Positions 1 through 10,477 of a stretch of DNA of 64,000 nt are shown here, piece after piece. Position numbers and translations under genes: made by a program. Origin of the DNA: Xestospongia bergquistia. Its lineage: Eukaryota > Porifera > Demospongiae > Haplosclerida > Petrosiidae. Each line of letters opens with the position of its first letter. The first letter of the stretch is position 1. Below the pieces are notes generated by a model. The model was not told where the DNA came from. It did no database searches and saw only the letters and a list, made by a program, of their open reading frames with translations. The stretch covers positions 3,250,001 to 3,314,000 of the forward strand of contig OZ014420.1 in assembly GCA_963965975.1 (NCBI GenBank), written 5' to 3'.

Positions 1-210
1 ATCCTCACTGGTATCTTGTTGGGGAATTTGGGATGTATTGTCTCCTGTATTCCTATGTTGCTGGGGACTCTGAGGTATACTGGTACCAATACTGATAACT
101 TCATCTTGTAAACTGTCATGTGGAAACTCTTGTGAGAGTGAGTTACTGGTACTAGATAAGTCATTATTAATAGTAGACTGAGATGAATGCAACTCTGAAT
201 CATGGGCCTG
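1..210 (-). CDS. Partial exon, Ser/Gln/Asp-rich disordered segment
   Basis: Read on the minus strand, the left edge of the window is one open frame of about 70 codons rich in Ser, Gln, Asp and Asn, with short motifs such as DLSSTSNSLSQEF and IPQSPQQ. It begins just after a possible acceptor (CTTCACAG) near 210 and runs out of the window, so its 3' part is missing. No domain is recognised. The composition is typical of a disordered linker. It could also be chance open sequence, but the bias and the acceptor make an exon more likely than not. Confidence 0.4.
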
Positions 211-639
211 TGAAGATCATTGACTATAATAATCCATTCATAACTATTATTATTACACCTTGTACTGATGTTGAGCTTGACTGGTAAATAAAGACCTGAT
301 GTCTTTAGTACCATTGCTGCTTTTCTTTTTCCACTTTCCCATGATCATGACACAATGACATGAACTGAGGACACTTAGTCACAGCTGCACAAACACATGT
401 AGTAACCTGAAGTATACTGAAGTCCTAGGCTCCAACAATCAAGCAGTCATGCATGCAGTTAAATTTTCACAAGTCATTGTCAACTCAACTGTAAATACAT
501 GATCATGTTTGAAGTTAACAGTAATATAAACTTGACTGCTACAGTGGATGATCAAAAGTGTAGTGCTACATGTAATTTTTTCTCATGGAGTTTCAGAGTT
601 TTACTTTAATTCCACCCCCCCCCCCTTGGGAATTTCTGG
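211..639. other. No gene seen
   Basis: AT-rich non-coding sequence, with a short poly-C run at about 616-626. No open frame, repeat or site can be supported here. Confidence 0.5.
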
Positions 640-1135
640 ATCAGCCACTGTTATACCACATATAGGGAGTTGACAATTTAAGATTAAATGAAAGACACAA
701 AGGGGGGGGGTTGAAGTTTATATGACAGACACAAAGGGTTAATATTTCTGGATTATACAAGACAGAGGATAATAAGTCAAGATTATAAACACATACAAGG
801 CGAACAATAATGAAAAAAGGGGTTAATAATTCAAGATTTATCATTATATAATGAACAGCATTCCAGACACAGAGGGTTTGAAAGATAATTAAATATGGGA
901 GGGTCTGACATTAGGGGGAGCAATAATGAATAGAGGGGTTAATAATTCAGATTGTATAACACCACAGATATAAAACAACAGTGTTTCTGAATTATTATAA
1001 CACATGTACAGGGTTTGAAGGGTGACAAAGGGGTTAATGAAATATATATCAGACCCTTAAACAGGGTTCTGAAAAGGGGGGTGACAAATCTCTAACAGGG
1101 GTCTGCGGGTCCTCCCATAGAAAAATGTTTTAAAG
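640..1135. repeat. Degenerate G-rich minisatellite
   Basis: A loose repeat in which variants of AAAGGGGTTAATAATTC and CAGGGTTTGAAAG recur at irregular 50-100 bp spacing (near 700, 731, 815, 871, 933, 1010 and 1060). G-runs alternate with AT-rich spacers. Frames through it are low-complexity and I read no gene. It is probably an old, diverged tandem array. Confidence 0.5.
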
Positions 1136-1659
1136 TAGGTACTCAAAGAGATCCTCTGATCAAAGCAAAACAAACACGAATAATTAATTATTAAGCTCAA
1201 AAGGGGGGTGACTTGTCACCCCCTATCACCACCCTGTGTACGGGCCTGTATATGAGAGGGTCTAACATCAGGTTTAATATCAAGATGATGGATCACATAA
1301 GAGATTGTACAAGGGCATTGGTATGTATAACAAGATTTGAGGTAACACAAGACAAGTTTGTTCCATGTCCAAATCCACCTATTGATGCCTGAGACTAGTG
1401 AAGCACCTACAATTAAATTATGATCCCCATATGAACAACCTATAAAGTGATGCTTGACCATATTCAAGATACCCCATCAACCTCAAGATCCAAGCTGAGC
1501 CACAACCAGTAATCAATGTCTAATAATTCTCAAGATCCTCAAGACAAAACCAATTGTTAACGTCCAGTTTTAGATAAATCTACTAAAGAGACAAAAATAA
1601 TAAGTAGTATATATAGTATAGTAAATGTATTAGTATACAACCTCATTAACAGCAGTTAT
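1136..1659. other. No gene seen
   Basis: Contains a short open minus-strand frame at 1216-1467 without a recognisable domain or splice context. Nothing can be supported as a gene. Confidence 0.45.
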
Positions 1660-2660
1660 AAAGGAGACTCAACTAGAACATCAACTACAGAATAAAATGA
1701 TTAAATGGAATTTAAAAAAGTATATAAAGATTAGAGTAATGATTAGAGAACTGCAGTAGATCATCTCAGTCCAGTCATCAATATCTCACCATTGAATTAA
1801 AGGAGATAATTAAACAAAACTATAATAAGATATAACTTACAATAGTAATCAGTAAATTTTTAAATCAGACCATCATTACCAGCACTACAAGTGACCATTA
1901 AACCTGTCCATCCTAAAGTTCATTCAGTAGACAATTGTACTATTTAATAAGTCAACTTACAGTAGTTATCTTTTAATGGAGATCAGATCATAAATCTACT
2001 AGACCAACAAAGGTCAGTAGTATTGTACTTATATCACAGTATAAGTATTACAATACACCCATAATCATTCCCAGCACTCAACTAGAGCATCAACTACAGA
2101 ATAAAACTGAAAAGAATTAGAAAAGATATACAAAAAGATCAATCATACTTACACAGTGACTAGAAAACTTCACTAATTCATCCCCAGTCCAGTTTTCAAT
2201 GTCTCCTTATAAAATTAAAGGAAAACATTTAGTACAAGATTGTCAAAATTAATGATAGATCAAACTGACAATCTAAGTTATCAGAGAACATTTGACATTA
2301 TGTGCACCTATATATAGTAGATCAAAATTCATCTAAAAATTAAAACAAATGTTTAGTACAGGGCTGTCCACATTATTATAACAGATACTTACAATAGTCA
2401 TCAGTTAATGTAGATCAGGTCATCATTACCAGCACTAGAAGTGACCATTAAACTTACATACAGTACCTCATAGGACCTCATTAGATCGTTTCCAGTCCAG
2501 TCAATGTCTCACTATAGAAGTAAATGAAATATTTTAGTATAAGATTGTCAAATTAATAATAGATCAAACTTACAGTCTAGAGAACTTATTATGACCAATA
2601 ATTAGAGCTCATTCAGTAATAATTGTACTATTTAACAAGCCCACTTACGTAACAGCAGGC
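1660..2660 (-). repeat. Reiterated 0.4-0.55 kb unit with exon-like segments
   Basis: Several blocks occur two or three times in the same order: ACTAGAACATCAACTACAG at about 1668 and 2079, CAATAGTAATCAG-type blocks at about 1838 and 2390, and the motif CAGTCCAGT at about 1764, 2186 and 2490. On the minus strand each CAGTCCAGT block reads as a short exon-like stretch (for example DIENWTGDELVKF) that resembles the start of a SAM-like or Death-like helix and is followed by a possible GTAAGT donor. The copies are diverged and carry stops, so this is a decayed tandem duplication of a short exon plus intron at best. Confidence 0.35.
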
Positions 2661-3289
2661 ACATTAACAAATGTCATCGAATCATCTATTATTAGTTATT
2701 AATAGACCTACTAAATGTAACAGAGTTTGTTTTGTTCTAAAATTATAGTTAATATAGAACTCACAATCATTAGAACATCATATCATTATACTACAGAACA
2801 ATAAGTAGTTATGTTAGTAAATTAGTAAGTTTATCATAAAAATCTAGATCATCTCAAGTTGGTGTAGAATAAGTTACTATAATAAGAGAATAAATACTAA
2901 AAAATTCTATTAACTTACTAGCAGCAGAACACTGATCTCCAGTAGATCAGCAAACAGTCAAAGTAGTCCTAAAAAGGTATCATTTAAATTGTTGAGTTTA
3001 TAACAGATCTCAACAGTTGATCATCATCTCCAGTAGACTAGTAAACAACAGTCCTACTATAAAATGAAAAATAGTCATTATAACAGTGAAATAATTATTG
3101 TTATAGATTGACAAGAGTCTACAATTCTAGTGTACAACAGTTTGTCAGTTATTAGAGATAAAGAGAAGAGCCTAGATTTTTGAAAAAAATCCAGATACAA
3201 AGAAAAACCTTCACATGTCCTGTAAAACCCTCCAAATCTAGAAAAACCACAGACACCTGCCACAAAACCAAATTTCAAATCCTACAGGC

Positions 3290-3540
3290 CAGTAGAAGTC
3301 ACGAGAAGTCCTAGATGCCAGTGAATCCTAGATGCCAAAAAAGGTAAAATTCAAGATGCCAGAGATAAGCAAGAAAAGTTTAGATGTCAAAAAAATCCAG
3401 ACACCAATAAAATCCTGGATGGATGTAAAAAGTCCAAGAAAATCCTTGATGCCAGAGTACAATGCTAAATGTCAGAAATAAGCAAGAGAATAATAACACA
3501 AAAATCATTGATGTTAGGTGGAACCTCAGATGCCAGGTAA
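3290..3540. repeat. Degenerate GATGCCA repeat
   Basis: The motif CTAGATGCCAG and close variants recur about nine times at 20-35 bp spacing, together with AGAAATAAGCAAGA-like spacers. This is a decayed minisatellite with no coding sense. Confidence 0.45.
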
Positions 3541-4790
3541 TTCTCAAAACAAGGATAAATTAGATACTTGTTTTGATAATCTTGTAATCGGTGTAATCAT
3601 ACAAATTGGTAACATTAGAATGTTTGAAAAAGGCCAAATAACTATGATAGTTCTAATTAGAACAATGATGGATGGAAAAGAAATAGTACAAAGGTAACAA
3701 ACATATCTTACTAGTAGATAAAGCATCTTTGACATAATGCTGTAGTACCAGTATTAAATAAAAGTTGTAGGGAATATGCAATGAGTAAAGCAAGACAAAG
3801 ACAACAAGAGAATGTAGATATTACAGTACATGAACTCTGTGGATCATACAGAATAAAACAATGAGAAATATAAGATAACAACAACAGAACAACTACAAAC
3901 TAATTGATATACAATAATACATCAATGCATGATATAACAAGAAGTTGAAAACAATATAACAAAGTGTTAACAGTGTTATAGGAGATTGAATTGTATGATA
4001 ATATGTACAAGAGCTAATACTGACCACAGTTGTAAAAGTTATGGGAGATTGTAACAAAATACAGAACCATTACCAATTACAGAGTTGTAACAAGTCGCAA
4101 TAGATGGTGTGGAGGGATCAAACACAGGTGTTATCATTAAACAAGAACTCCGATAATGTACAATAGTGACAATAGATCATAACACAAGATAGAACACAGG
4201 AGCTATAATCTTGAATTAATCAAAATTCAGTGAGAATAACATTGTTACACACATAACAACAACAACAACACATTCAAGAGATCATGATAATAATAGACAG
4301 AAACACAGAAGGTATTACTAGATCAAACATTAAAGAACACTTCTCACAACAGTTTCAGGAGATGTTAACACAACAGGTAAAGAAAGGATTACTAGATAAA
4401 AAATATTATTATAGCACCAGTATTCCAACTGGAATACACACTAGAACTATTACTAGGAACCATTAAACGACAATTTTATAATATAAAACAAAGTAATGAA
4501 GTTGACATTCTTTAAACTATACCATCTAAAATTATAATAAGAGGATGACCACTTAATAACAACTGTTGAGCAGTAGTTCCAATAAAGTCACAGGATCAGG
4601 GACAAGAATGTCAGACATCATACACCTCCATTATAAGCTGATACTATTACTACTGTGTTTCAATTTGTACAAATGCTTTTGTTGTCTAATGGAGTTAATT
4701 AAGAAATATTACAGTTATATTTCAACAGCTATTCTCACTTAAATTTCACATAATAAATCAAGGGAATATGCTCTTAGTAGCCATTTTGTT
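3541..4790. other. No recognisable gene
   Basis: AT-rich sequence. A 60-codon open frame at 4284-4466 (+) shows no domain and has no splice context. I see nothing that can be supported. Confidence 0.45.
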
Positions 4791-4794
4791 ATGG

Positions 4795-4881
4795 GCGTAG
4801 CAACAGAAGCATTAGCCACGCCTTCCTTACACTAATCTCGCGTACACCTCATGAGTGTCACTGCACCAAATATAAAGAACC
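4795..4881 (+). promoter_or_regulatory. Probable promoter and 5' leader of the OSCP-like gene
   Basis: A short, relatively GC- and CpG-richer island (with TCGCG at about 4848) in very AT-rich surroundings ends at AACCATGG, a good animal start context, at 4882. No reliable TATA box or initiator position can be given; the TATAAAG at 4871 is too close to the ATG to be trusted. Assignment rests on position and base composition only. Confidence 0.4.
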
Positions 4882-7800
4882 ATGGCTGCCTGGATAGCAC
4901 TTAGCTGGCTCAGAGTCAACCATTTAGTAAGTATATAGCTAAAACAAGTATTGAAATAATTATGTAACATTCAGTAATTACTTACATAATGCTGTACATA
5001 TATGTCTTAATACAAGGCTGGATATATTACATGCATCATATCCAACATGAAATTGGTCAGCTATGTACAGCATCATACCCAGACCTAAAATGTTTCCTGA
5101 TGTTTGTAGATCTGGGTATGAGACTATGTGGAGTCTGGCTTCTAGTTTGATCCTTGTCACAAAATTCAGCAATAGGTAACCTCCTTCATTTCAGGATTGA
5201 TAATTAGAGACAATCAATATGAAAGTGTATCTCAATGACTTTAGAATTTACAGTACATTAAGTTATATGTGACTTATTCTTTTATTCATTTAGACTAGTT
5301 CAATGAGATATCTGAATACAACATTACCAACAGGAGCAGCTGCACAGCAAATTGTTAAGGTAATTGTCTAAAATGTCTGTGATAGTACTGGTCAACATTT
5401 TAATGAGGCAGTCATCTCAATAAAGAGTATTTAATTTGGTTCTGTTAATGAGTACGTACATGCAGTATGTGGTCTTGCTCTCAACAGTCTCAAGCCAACA
5501 ACTTTATCTAGTTTATGTAAATTATAAAAATTATAGTAACTAGATTCCATCCTAAAATTGAATAAACCTGATATTAATAACATTACCAGTCATATAGACT
5601 GATATGTATAAGACAATTTATTGTATAATGCTAAATTATTAGTAATTAAATAGTATGTGGTCATTTGATCATGATTTTGATTTCTAACCAAAGAACCATA
5701 CCCATGTGACTAGTTTGTACAGTATTTATCATTTATATTATAGGCTCCTATTCAAGTGTTTGGATTAGAAGGAAGATATGCTCATGGTTTCTTTTCAGCT
5801 TCTAGTAAAAAACATCATTAGAGAAAGTTGAAGAGGAACAAAAAAGACTTTTAAGTAATTGATAGATACTAATATAACTCTTATTATAACTGCTAATGTA
5901 TAATTTATAATGAAGTACATGTAGAGCGTATATGTACATGTATTGGGTTATACAATTTTTAAAGTTAATGGATTTCTTAATTTTATAGAAACTGATGCAA
6001 GATTCACCAGCTCTCTCTGGTTTTAATAATAACCCTACCATCAGAAAACAACATAAGCAAAGTATGTAAGTGCTATTTTAACACTTACTCATCTTTAGCT
6101 GATGTTTTAAAAGAAAAGAACTATTCTGATCTCACTGTGAACCTCTTTGGTTAGTTGTCTTTAACCCTTTAATTGCCATAGACGTGTATACACGTCATTA
6201 ATTAATTGCCATTCAGTTCCGTAGATGTGTATACATGTTGAGTGACATTGGCGCACATTTCTTGCTTTCTGGAAGCTGTAATAGTTGTTTTTACAATTGT
6301 ACAGGCTGCTTCAGTGTCTTGGATAGTTGTTACAGTGTTTGGAGCTATGATTTTGTCATTAGTACATCTATATTCCTTCGTTTCTTACTTCCATTTGACT
6401 GCAATCTTGGGGTAGGTGAGTGCACAAAACCACAACAAAAACGTTAGACTACTAATGTTTACATACACTGTTATAATTAAACAAATAATAAAAACAATCA
6501 CTTAAGAGTAGCAATAGCATACATTATTCCCTAAAACAGAAGAAATATGGCTCAGAGCTGTAGTACTTGATTCACTGGTGAAGAGGTTTTAGATATTCTG
6601 ATGGATGATGATGAGGAGGAACTTTTGAATGAATTCTGTTTTGAAGGTAGTGATGATGAATATTCAGATGATGAGGAATCTATCAAGTATAAGTCTAACA
6701 TTTGATAAATATTATTGCTATCATGTAATCTGTAGTGATGAAACTGACTCACAAACTGATATTGAAGAAAGTCTAAAAGACATTAGGTAAGTTAATTTAG
6801 TAAAGGTATCAAAGGCTATCCTAGCATTTATAAATACATGATAACACTACATTTTCTGTTATAAAGTAGCCATAATTACCATCACCATTCACTGTTGTTA
6901 TATTACAATATCACATGTTAATCATTACCTTTCAGAGCTGACACAATTCAATGGTCAACAGAGCTCAAGGAAATCAACATAAAAGATTTCATACCATATG
7001 ACAAACCTCATGGTCCAGCTGATAACATAACTTCATACTCACTGCTTGATTTATTTTACCTTTCTTCACACATGACATTCTCAAATATCTAGCTGACCAG
7101 ACAAACCTCTATGCTTATGCCTGTTTAGGAGAATATTATTAATCATGGGATAAGGTAACAGCAGATGAAATAAGAGCTTACATGGGTTTTATGATATTGA
7201 TGGGTCTCGTTCAGCTACCTGCTTTATGTGATTACTGGCGTAAGGATTCGACATTCCATTACGAGCCAATAGCTAGTAGGATTAGTTGGAGACGATTTCT
7301 TGATATTCATCGTTTTCTTCATTTTGTTGACAATAGAGTTTTACCACACTATGGTGAGCCAACTTATAGTAAGCTACAAAAAGTAGAACCAATTCTCACA
7401 TATATGAATACAAAATTCAGTGAGATATTCATACCTGGTAAGGAGCAGAGCATTGATGAGGCTATGATTCCTTTCAAGGGACGTTCATCAATGAAGCAAT
7501 ACATGCCCAAAAAGCTAATTCGTCATGGATTTAAAATCTGGATGAGGGCAGATGCTATGACTGGGTATGTATGTGAATTTGACCCTTATACTGGAAGAAA
7601 AGGTGACAAAATTGAGAAGGGTCTAGGTGCTGCAGTTGTCTTGAAATTGACAGAAAAAATAAACTCCCATTTCCATCACGTTTATTTCGATAGCTTTTTC
7701 AATGGGATTGATCTCCTTTTAGACCTGTTGAGAAGAAAGATATATTCATGTGGGACAATGAGATCAGATACAACATTTAAGTCTATCATGAAAAAGGGTC

Positions 7801-9126
7801 TCTCTCAGAGAGGAGACAGCAATAGTGTTCAAAACAGAAACATGGTTATCTCTATATGGCAGGACACAAAGCCCTTCTGTTGTGCATCAACAAATGCTAA
7901 TCCTAATGACAAAGTTTCAACAACAAGGAAGTTAAAAAATGAGTCAAGAATAACAATACCTTGCCCTCATGCAATTTCTCAGTACAATAAAGTAGATAGA
8001 AATGACCAATTGAGAGGGTACTATAATGTATGGTTAAAATCTCGTAAATTTTATAAATACCTTTTCTGGTTTGTTTTTGATGTTGCTCTTACAAACATGT
8101 TTGTATTGGCTCGTGACTTCATAGACACCCCATACAAAAGCATTAAAGAATTTCGAGTAGCACTAACTAAAGTTCTAACTATAGACTACAACTCTCGAAA
8201 ACGAAGAGGACAACCATCAAGAACACCAAATGTACGTTTTTGCCAGCACCATTTCTCTGTTAGAGGTAGCAAGAAGTGTCAGAAATGTTTTATTGCAAAG
8301 AGCATATGTCAAGACAACGGGAGACAATGTGGTATTGTAAACACTGTGACAAATTCCTTTGTCACAAAGGAAATGAAGATGACTGCTTCATGTTATTTCA
8401 CAGGCATCATGTGACCAACAGTGACATTGCAATGGAAAGGGAAAGTTAAATACACATGAACTTCAACTAATCATTAGTCTATATATAATATAATTATAAT
8501 CAGTTATAATATAATTAGTCATATAATGCACATGAAAGTTTATATAATCTTAAATATTCTAACCATAACTTATTTCGAAAATCAGAGTATCTAAACTCTA
8601 AACAGATATCGATAACTCGCCTAATTATATAGATTCACCCTTAAAATATCCTTTTAGGTCACCAAACATCGTACAAAAGTCCTTCAAATTCACTTTTCGC
8701 CTTCAAAATGTACGCATTTACCTTAAACATAAAGCAGCTTCCTGACTGCCTCATGACTAAAAAATTTGGAACTGACCGTGTACGCCCACGCAATTAATTT
8801 GGCAATAAGAGTTAATCCACAGTGACATATTATGGGTTGTCATACTGGTGCATTAGCTGAAAGTAATTGTTTAACCAAAGTCTCTGGAGTGATCAAAGCT
8901 TTTGGTAAAATTATGAGTGCTTATAGAGGAGAGGTCAACTGTCTTGTCACTACTGCTAAGGTATAATAATATTAATTAAAGGTGCATGTTGTCACATTTG
9001 AATGCAGCTTAACAACAAATTATACTATTATGAAATCGGAGAACAAGGTTTAGTTGGAGTCCATATAAAAGGAGACAAAGATTTAACTGACATATTAGAC
9101 AAGATGAGAAAAAAAGAAACCAAGAG
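4882..9126 (+). CDS. ATP5PO: ATP synthase peripheral-stalk subunit OSCP-like gene
   Basis: OSCP joins the F1 head to the peripheral stalk of mitochondrial ATP synthase. Exons read as 4882-4926 (Arg-containing, presequence-like start), 5294-5359, 5744-5854, 5989-6065, 6099-6149 and 8857-8960, nearly all with GT/AG borders. Family motifs are clear: VFGLEGRYAHGFFSASS, then YSDLTVNLF joining across the splice to AESN, then GVIKAFGKIMSAYRGEV. Exon 3 has one frameshift in a run of six A at 5806-5811, either a real lesion or a base error. A piggyBac element fills intron 5. A further exon-like stretch at 9008-9126 (motif IGEQGLVGVHIKG) follows in phase but does not resemble the known OSCP C-terminus, so the true 3' end is unsettled. 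The family call is firm; intactness is not. Confidence 0.75.
6161..8815 (+). mobile_element. piggyBac-type DNA transposon with TTAA ends
   Basis: The element body, 6165-8811, is flanked by TTAA at 6161-6164 and 8812-8815, the hallmark of piggyBac insertion. The ends form an imperfect inverted repeat: CCCTTTAATTGCC on the left, and CTCTTATTGCC read inward from the right on the other strand. It carries one transposase pseudogene on the plus strand. It sits inside an OSCP intron only 11 nt after the donor. Removing the body and one TTAA leaves an intron of about 56 nt, in line with its neighbours, so the insertion probably spared the exons. Confidence 0.88.
6547..8448 (+). pseudogene. piggyBac transposase (PGBD-like), broken
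   Basis: Ancestral start at 6547 (MAQSCST, then a stop), followed by an acidic N-terminal region (MDDDEEELLNEF), a probable intron at about 6787-6935, and the DDE_Tnp_1_7 core, uninterrupted from 7182 to 8414. Candidate catalytic Asp codons lie at 7455 (in SIDEAMIPF), 7689 (in YFDSFFNG) and 7995 (in NKVDRNDQ), matching the family DDD triad. A frameshift and a stop lie near 7090-7145. The C-terminal Cys-rich finger is lost from the main frame but appears intact in the next frame at about 8331-8448 (WYCKHCDKFLCHKG), showing a second frameshift near 8330. Inactive as it stands, though the core is well kept. Confidence 0.87.
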
Positions 9127-9281
9127 TGAGTGCATGCGAGAGGACACTGGAAAAATATATTGAATACATTCATTGTTTTTATGTTGAAAATGTATTGCTT
9201 TTTTGTGTAATTACAATTGTAAATATAGCTACAAAAAATGTACCGTGTATTTTTTTAGGTGTCATATATATTTTTTATAAC

Positions 9282-9525
9282 GTTGTAATAGATACATTAT
9301 TAATACCACTGTCATTTATACAATGCATATATTACAATTCCTTTTACAACAATTGTAACATTGTTGTAATATATACATTATTAATACCACTGTCGTTTAT
9401 ACACTGTATATATTACAATTCCTTTTACAACAATTGTAACATTGTTGGAATATATACATTATTAATATAATTGTTATTTACACAATGTATATATTACAAT
9501 TCCTTTTGTCATGATTGTAAAAGTA
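9282..9525. repeat. 81-bp tandem repeat, three copies
   Basis: Units start at 9282, 9363 and 9444 with exact 81-bp spacing; each contains TACATTATTAATA and TATTACAATTCCTTTT. Units 1 and 2 are nearly identical and unit 3 is more diverged. Since 81 is divisible by three, the array stays open in one plus-strand frame as a hydrophobic low-complexity run, but there is no evidence that it is translated. Confidence 0.85.
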
Positions 9526-9717
9526 TCTTAAATATTTCATCCTCTATACCATTGTATTAACGTTGTAAATTTTCACATTGTGTATTTGTAATTATTTATA
9601 TAAAACAGAATCCAACAATTTATATACATGAATAATATAACTTTAATATTGTAATATACCTTGCAAATGACAACAATTTATGTAATATAATCATATTACA
9701 ACATATAATAATTGTAC

Positions 9718-10228
9718 TTATAGTACGTTGCTAGGTGGTTGCTATGATTATAAGGCTGCATTAAATCAACTAAAACATTCTCACCCAGCCCACAATGCAT
9801 TATCACAAACCACAGTGCATTAACTGAAACCACAGTGCAATATCTGGGTAAATGCGAGAAAGATATATTAAGTGTGCAGTTCCAACCAAAGAACATGCAA
9901 GAGTCGACTATGTGGGCTGTTAAAAATTATAATGAATGGAGTAAAGCTCGAAATGCTATGTATGCTGAAAACCCAGAAGAACAAGTTCCAGAGGCGTTGT
10001 TACAGAGCACTGATCCCACTATTTTGAGTAAGTGGCTAGGCCTTTTTATTGCAGAGACCAGGAAACAAGACGGCAGGCTTTATCCTCCAAAAACATTATA
10101 TCTGTTGCTATCTGGCGTATATCGTTATATGAAAAGCTTGAATCCAGTCGCCTTTTCACAAACACGTGTGTCGTGCGTTGCAATTACGTCACGATGTTGC
10201 CAAGCAACCACCTAGCAACGTACTATAA
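9718..10228 (+). mobile_element. Short element with perfect 26-bp inverted ends
   Basis: The 26 bases at 9718-9743 (core AGTACGTTGCTAGGTGGTTG) are repeated as a perfect reverse complement at 10203-10228. The 511-bp interval encloses a Crypton/QRICH1-type coding fragment. Near-left sequence also contains an AAACCACAGTGCATTA-like block repeated three times (about 9788-9838). No target duplication is evident. It behaves like a non-autonomous foldback or MITE-like element that picked up coding sequence; alternatively, the inverted ends arose later by local rearrangement. Confidence 0.6.
9835..10200 (+). pseudogene. Crypton/QRICH1-type N-terminal fragment
   Basis: An open plus-strand frame reads MWAVKNYNEWSKARN, then DPTILSKWLGLFIAETRKQD, then LYLLLSGVYRYMKSLNP. 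This pattern is shared by the region preceding the tyrosine-recombinase-like domain in QRICH1, ZMYM-type and KIAA1958-like proteins, which derive from Crypton transposases. The catalytic recombinase part is absent: the frame stops where the right inverted end begins. It is therefore a fragment, probably non-functional, without visible promoter or introns. Confidence 0.6.
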
Positions 10229-10233
10229 AACAC

Positions 10234-10347
10234 TTATAACACATCCGGTCGTGCTGTGGTTGTATTTATAAACACTCCGCCCTCGGGCCTGCGGCCCTCG
10301 TGCGTCGTGTTTATAAATCAACCACAGCACTCCCGGATGTGTTATAA
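10234..10347. repeat. GC-rich foldback, 114 bp
   Basis: Two arms of about 40-45 nt (left TTATAACACATCCGGTCGTG, right reading back as TTATAACACATCCGGGAGTG) flank a GC-rich centre (CCCTCGGGCCTGCGGCCCTC). Transcribed, it would fold into one long hairpin. It lies only 5 nt beyond the right end of the preceding inverted-repeat element, so the two may be parts of one composite. Confidence 0.8.
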
Positions 10348-10477
10348 CTAATACTTAAAAATTCTGACAGCATCCACTGGGGTTAATTTAGGGTGTCGTC
10401 AATGAGTAAAAAGTGGTATTTCAGTGACGTCTAAGCTAGGGAAAAAGGAAATTGGTGAAACAGTTGAATATATACAA

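Noticed and set aside
5067-5130. Small inverted repeat CATACCCAGA / TCTGGGTATG in OSCP intron 1
   Set aside because: Short stem with a loop of about 30 nt, no coding or RNA-gene features; cannot be distinguished from chance.
9126-9470. A 114-codon hydrophobic plus-strand protein
   Set aside because: Its openness comes from the 81-bp tandem repeat; no signal, domain or splice evidence.
10032-10271. Second frame overlapping the Crypton/QRICH1-type fragment
   Set aside because: Shadow of the recognised frame; its end lies in the foldback.
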